Shown piece by piece: positions 62,078-64,000 of a DNA stretch of 64,000 bases (position 1 is its first letter; each line of letters opens with the position of its first letter). The stretch covers positions 2,005,001 to 2,069,000 of the forward strand of contig JAYKKI010000139.1 of assembly GCA_039881145.1 (NCBI GenBank). The letters are read 5' to 3'. Under the pieces are notes generated by a model. It was not told the origin of the DNA. It searched no databases and worked only from the letters and a program-made list of their open reading frames with translations. Made by a program: the position numbers and the translations under genes. This DNA comes from Druceiella hillmani (lineage: Eukaryota; Arthropoda; Insecta; Lepidoptera; Hepialidae).

Positions 62078-63325
62078 TTTATTCCAATAAAAAGTAAGCA
62101 ATTTTCCTCATTGAATTATATATTTTTCACTTAAAGTAAAATGAAATATTGTAATTGAAATTAAAATTAAAAAAAGCTCGTTTTGTTTTTTGGAGAAAAA
62201 AGTTACAAAATGCAGATTTTGAACCTAAGAACAGCATTTTGCTAGTCCGTCGAATTATCTTAGCCACATATCACTTAATATTATTTTACCATCTGAAGTA
62301 CACTGTTACTACAGAGGATCGTAGACTGAAATTATTAGAACTTACTGCTGCATATTATTAGCCTTTGCCAGGGGATAGTTTTTTATAAGGCAATTAGAAA
62401 TAAACTAAGTATAATAGTACAATACATAAGTACGATTGTATGAGAACTGGTAGTTTCTAAGGTAAAGTACGTATCACATGGTCACTTCAATATGATATGA
62501 CCATAAATAATAAATTCGTTAAAAATTCTAAATGAATTGTATTTATCTTCCTTCAAAATGTTGTTTAAACAGATGCAGATAGATAATGGGTGAGAAGTGG
62601 AATCCGAATTATTTTGCTGAAGACATGTGCCACATAACGTGTTTTTACCTCAGAATGCAAAATTAACAATTTTCACGTGCCTTACAACAAGAGTCTGCAA
62701 CGTAATGTTGACAAGATCTTTTTTATTTCGTCCGAAGTTTCAACTCCCTCTATGTTGATAATTTCTTTTCCTTCCTGTTTATTACCTATTTATCCCGTTT
62801 AAAATTACTACGTTTTAAAAACATTTGTGTTGGTCGTTATTAAAGTAATACTTAAAGACGGCTTTCCTTGTCTTCATATATTTAAATAACTTGTTCGAAT
62901 CTTCATTAAAATTTGATACAATTTTTAGTGTCCCTTTTTACCACGCAACGTTCGTCACATTGCTTTTAGTTATTATTTAAAAACAGTCAAAATAAGGAAA
63001 TTGATTTAAAATAAATATGTGTGTAAATATGTGTAATATCTAAATTCGTTGTAAGTAAGATATGTAAGGAGTTAATTGGCAGTGTAATGTAACTAACCGA
63101 TGTTGCGATTGGACTACACGCACAGCATAATGCATTTAAAACAGCATTAAAATGAAATTCAGTAATACTGAATTCATGTACGAGTTAGGTTTAAGTACTC
63201 GATAGAAGGTCTGTTATATGGATGCAACTTCTAGCAATAATCAATTAATTTCAAACTTGCAGTTGATTCATTTTTTCTTTCTTCTATATGGTTGTCTAAT
63301 TGCGTTTTAGTAGTCGAATATTTCT

Positions 63326-63573
63326 CTACGTTAAATATGTTGCGTCAATTACGTCGGTTACGTTAAATATATTTCTTCTCAACAGAGGATCGTCCCGTTT
63401 CTTGTAATCCAGGTTTAACACGTCGCCGATGAATTGTTCAAATAAAAACAAGTTTTCCGAATTAACAAAAAGTCGCTCGACAACTACGATTGTCGGATGC
63501 ATACGATTAAGCCAAATATGTTTACCCAAACGACGAGAAGCTTTTTTGAAATAATTTAAGTACTTTATTTACT
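63326..63573 (-). CDS. Unidentified coding-like frame
   Basis: An 82-codon minus-strand frame containing KHIWLNRMHPTIVVVERLFV, NSENLFLFEQFIGDVLNL, DYKKRDDPLLRRNIF and NVTDVIDATYL-stop. Many acidic and basic residues and a fairly balanced codon set make it look more like protein than most frames here, but I cannot name a family. No ATG lies near the start (the first is 10 codons into the TTG-opened stretch), and no convincing acceptor was seen. It may be an exon or a decayed transposon fragment. Confidence 0.28.
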
Positions 63574-63599
63574 TTCGTCAATTGACAAAATAATGTATT

Positions 63600-64000
63600 A
63601 CAGCTGGTGGGTACTTAAAATAATCAATAATTAATTTTGATACATTAACAATTGAAATAAATATAAAGATAAATATAATATTAAACTGAGATAAATAAAC
63701 AAATAAAGGATTTTTTTTGAGATACGGAAAGCAGCTCCGGAGACTCTGGTCAAGTGACGATCAAAGATGACCAGCCATGTGGTTTGGGCCTTTTTTATCC
63801 TCGACTAGGATGTCGTTGTATGGGTGACGATTTTTAATATGATGATGAAAGTATTAACATTAAATTAAAAACTGATGTCTGCCTACTGTCTGAATAGTAC
63901 GTTGAGTCAGCCATTGTGATTGGCATAACCCGTGCGTCTAAACTGCACCGAAACAGCACAGGGATATAATATTCGTGATAATACATTCGCCTGCGGCACA
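63600..64000. other. Window end, no gene recognised
   Basis: Contains a GC-richer patch (GGAAAGCAGCTCCGGAGACT near 63,727) followed by TATGATGATGAAAG, which recalls a LINE 3' end, but no protein blocks are readable. Confidence 0.3.

Overview
This is eukaryotic, very AT-rich DNA, most likely from an insect. The main clue is a broken chemosensory-protein (CSP/OS-D) gene, present twice. The dense litter of non-LTR retrotransposon, Tc1-like and possible Penelope-like remains and the many long (AT)n tracts also fit a large, repeat-rich arthropod genome. No complete, confidently identified protein gene was found. Almost all short open frames look like chance or decayed repeats.

Layout. (1) Positions 1 to about 23,680 form one giant inverted duplication. 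The left arm (1-9918, cut by the window start) pairs with the right arm (12262-23680) around an axis near 11,090, across a 2.34 kb spacer. The arms are mostly collinear and highly similar, but differ by many substitutions and by arm-specific indels. The largest is about 1.6 kb of extra DNA in the right arm. Each arm ends internally in the same truncated CSP gene, so the two copies converge on the spacer. The spacer begins with a decayed Tc1-like transposase. (2) 23.7-25.6 kb holds an unidentified coding-like frame and a 5'-truncated, frameshifted LINE reverse transcriptase directly after an (AT)n tract. (3) 25.6-64 kb is mostly non-coding. It contains further LINE relics of several kinds (30.1, 35.1, 40.5, 46.7, 51.4 and 59.2 kb), a Tc1 helix-turn-helix relic (39.9 kb), a possible Helitron 3' end (53.97 kb), minisatellites, and two or three exon-like segments with matching splice signals (33.4, 34.8 and especially 38.84-39.06 kb). 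These could be exons of one or more long-intron genes.

Most interesting system. A short repeat family (copies near 6.5, 7.6, 14.6, 15.6, 42.5-43.4, 50.2, 54.8 and 57.3 kb) has long terminal inverted repeats, a one-sided 'tail' and, in the two cleanest copies, 12-bp target-site duplications. It carries a conserved motif that folds as a minimal hammerhead ribozyme, with a palindromic stem III and a GUC cleavage site. This combination resembles Penelope-like retroelement terminal repeats and may be a non-autonomous ribozyme-bearing family. No peptide function is claimed for its internal DNA. All family assignments come from reading motifs by eye, without database searches.
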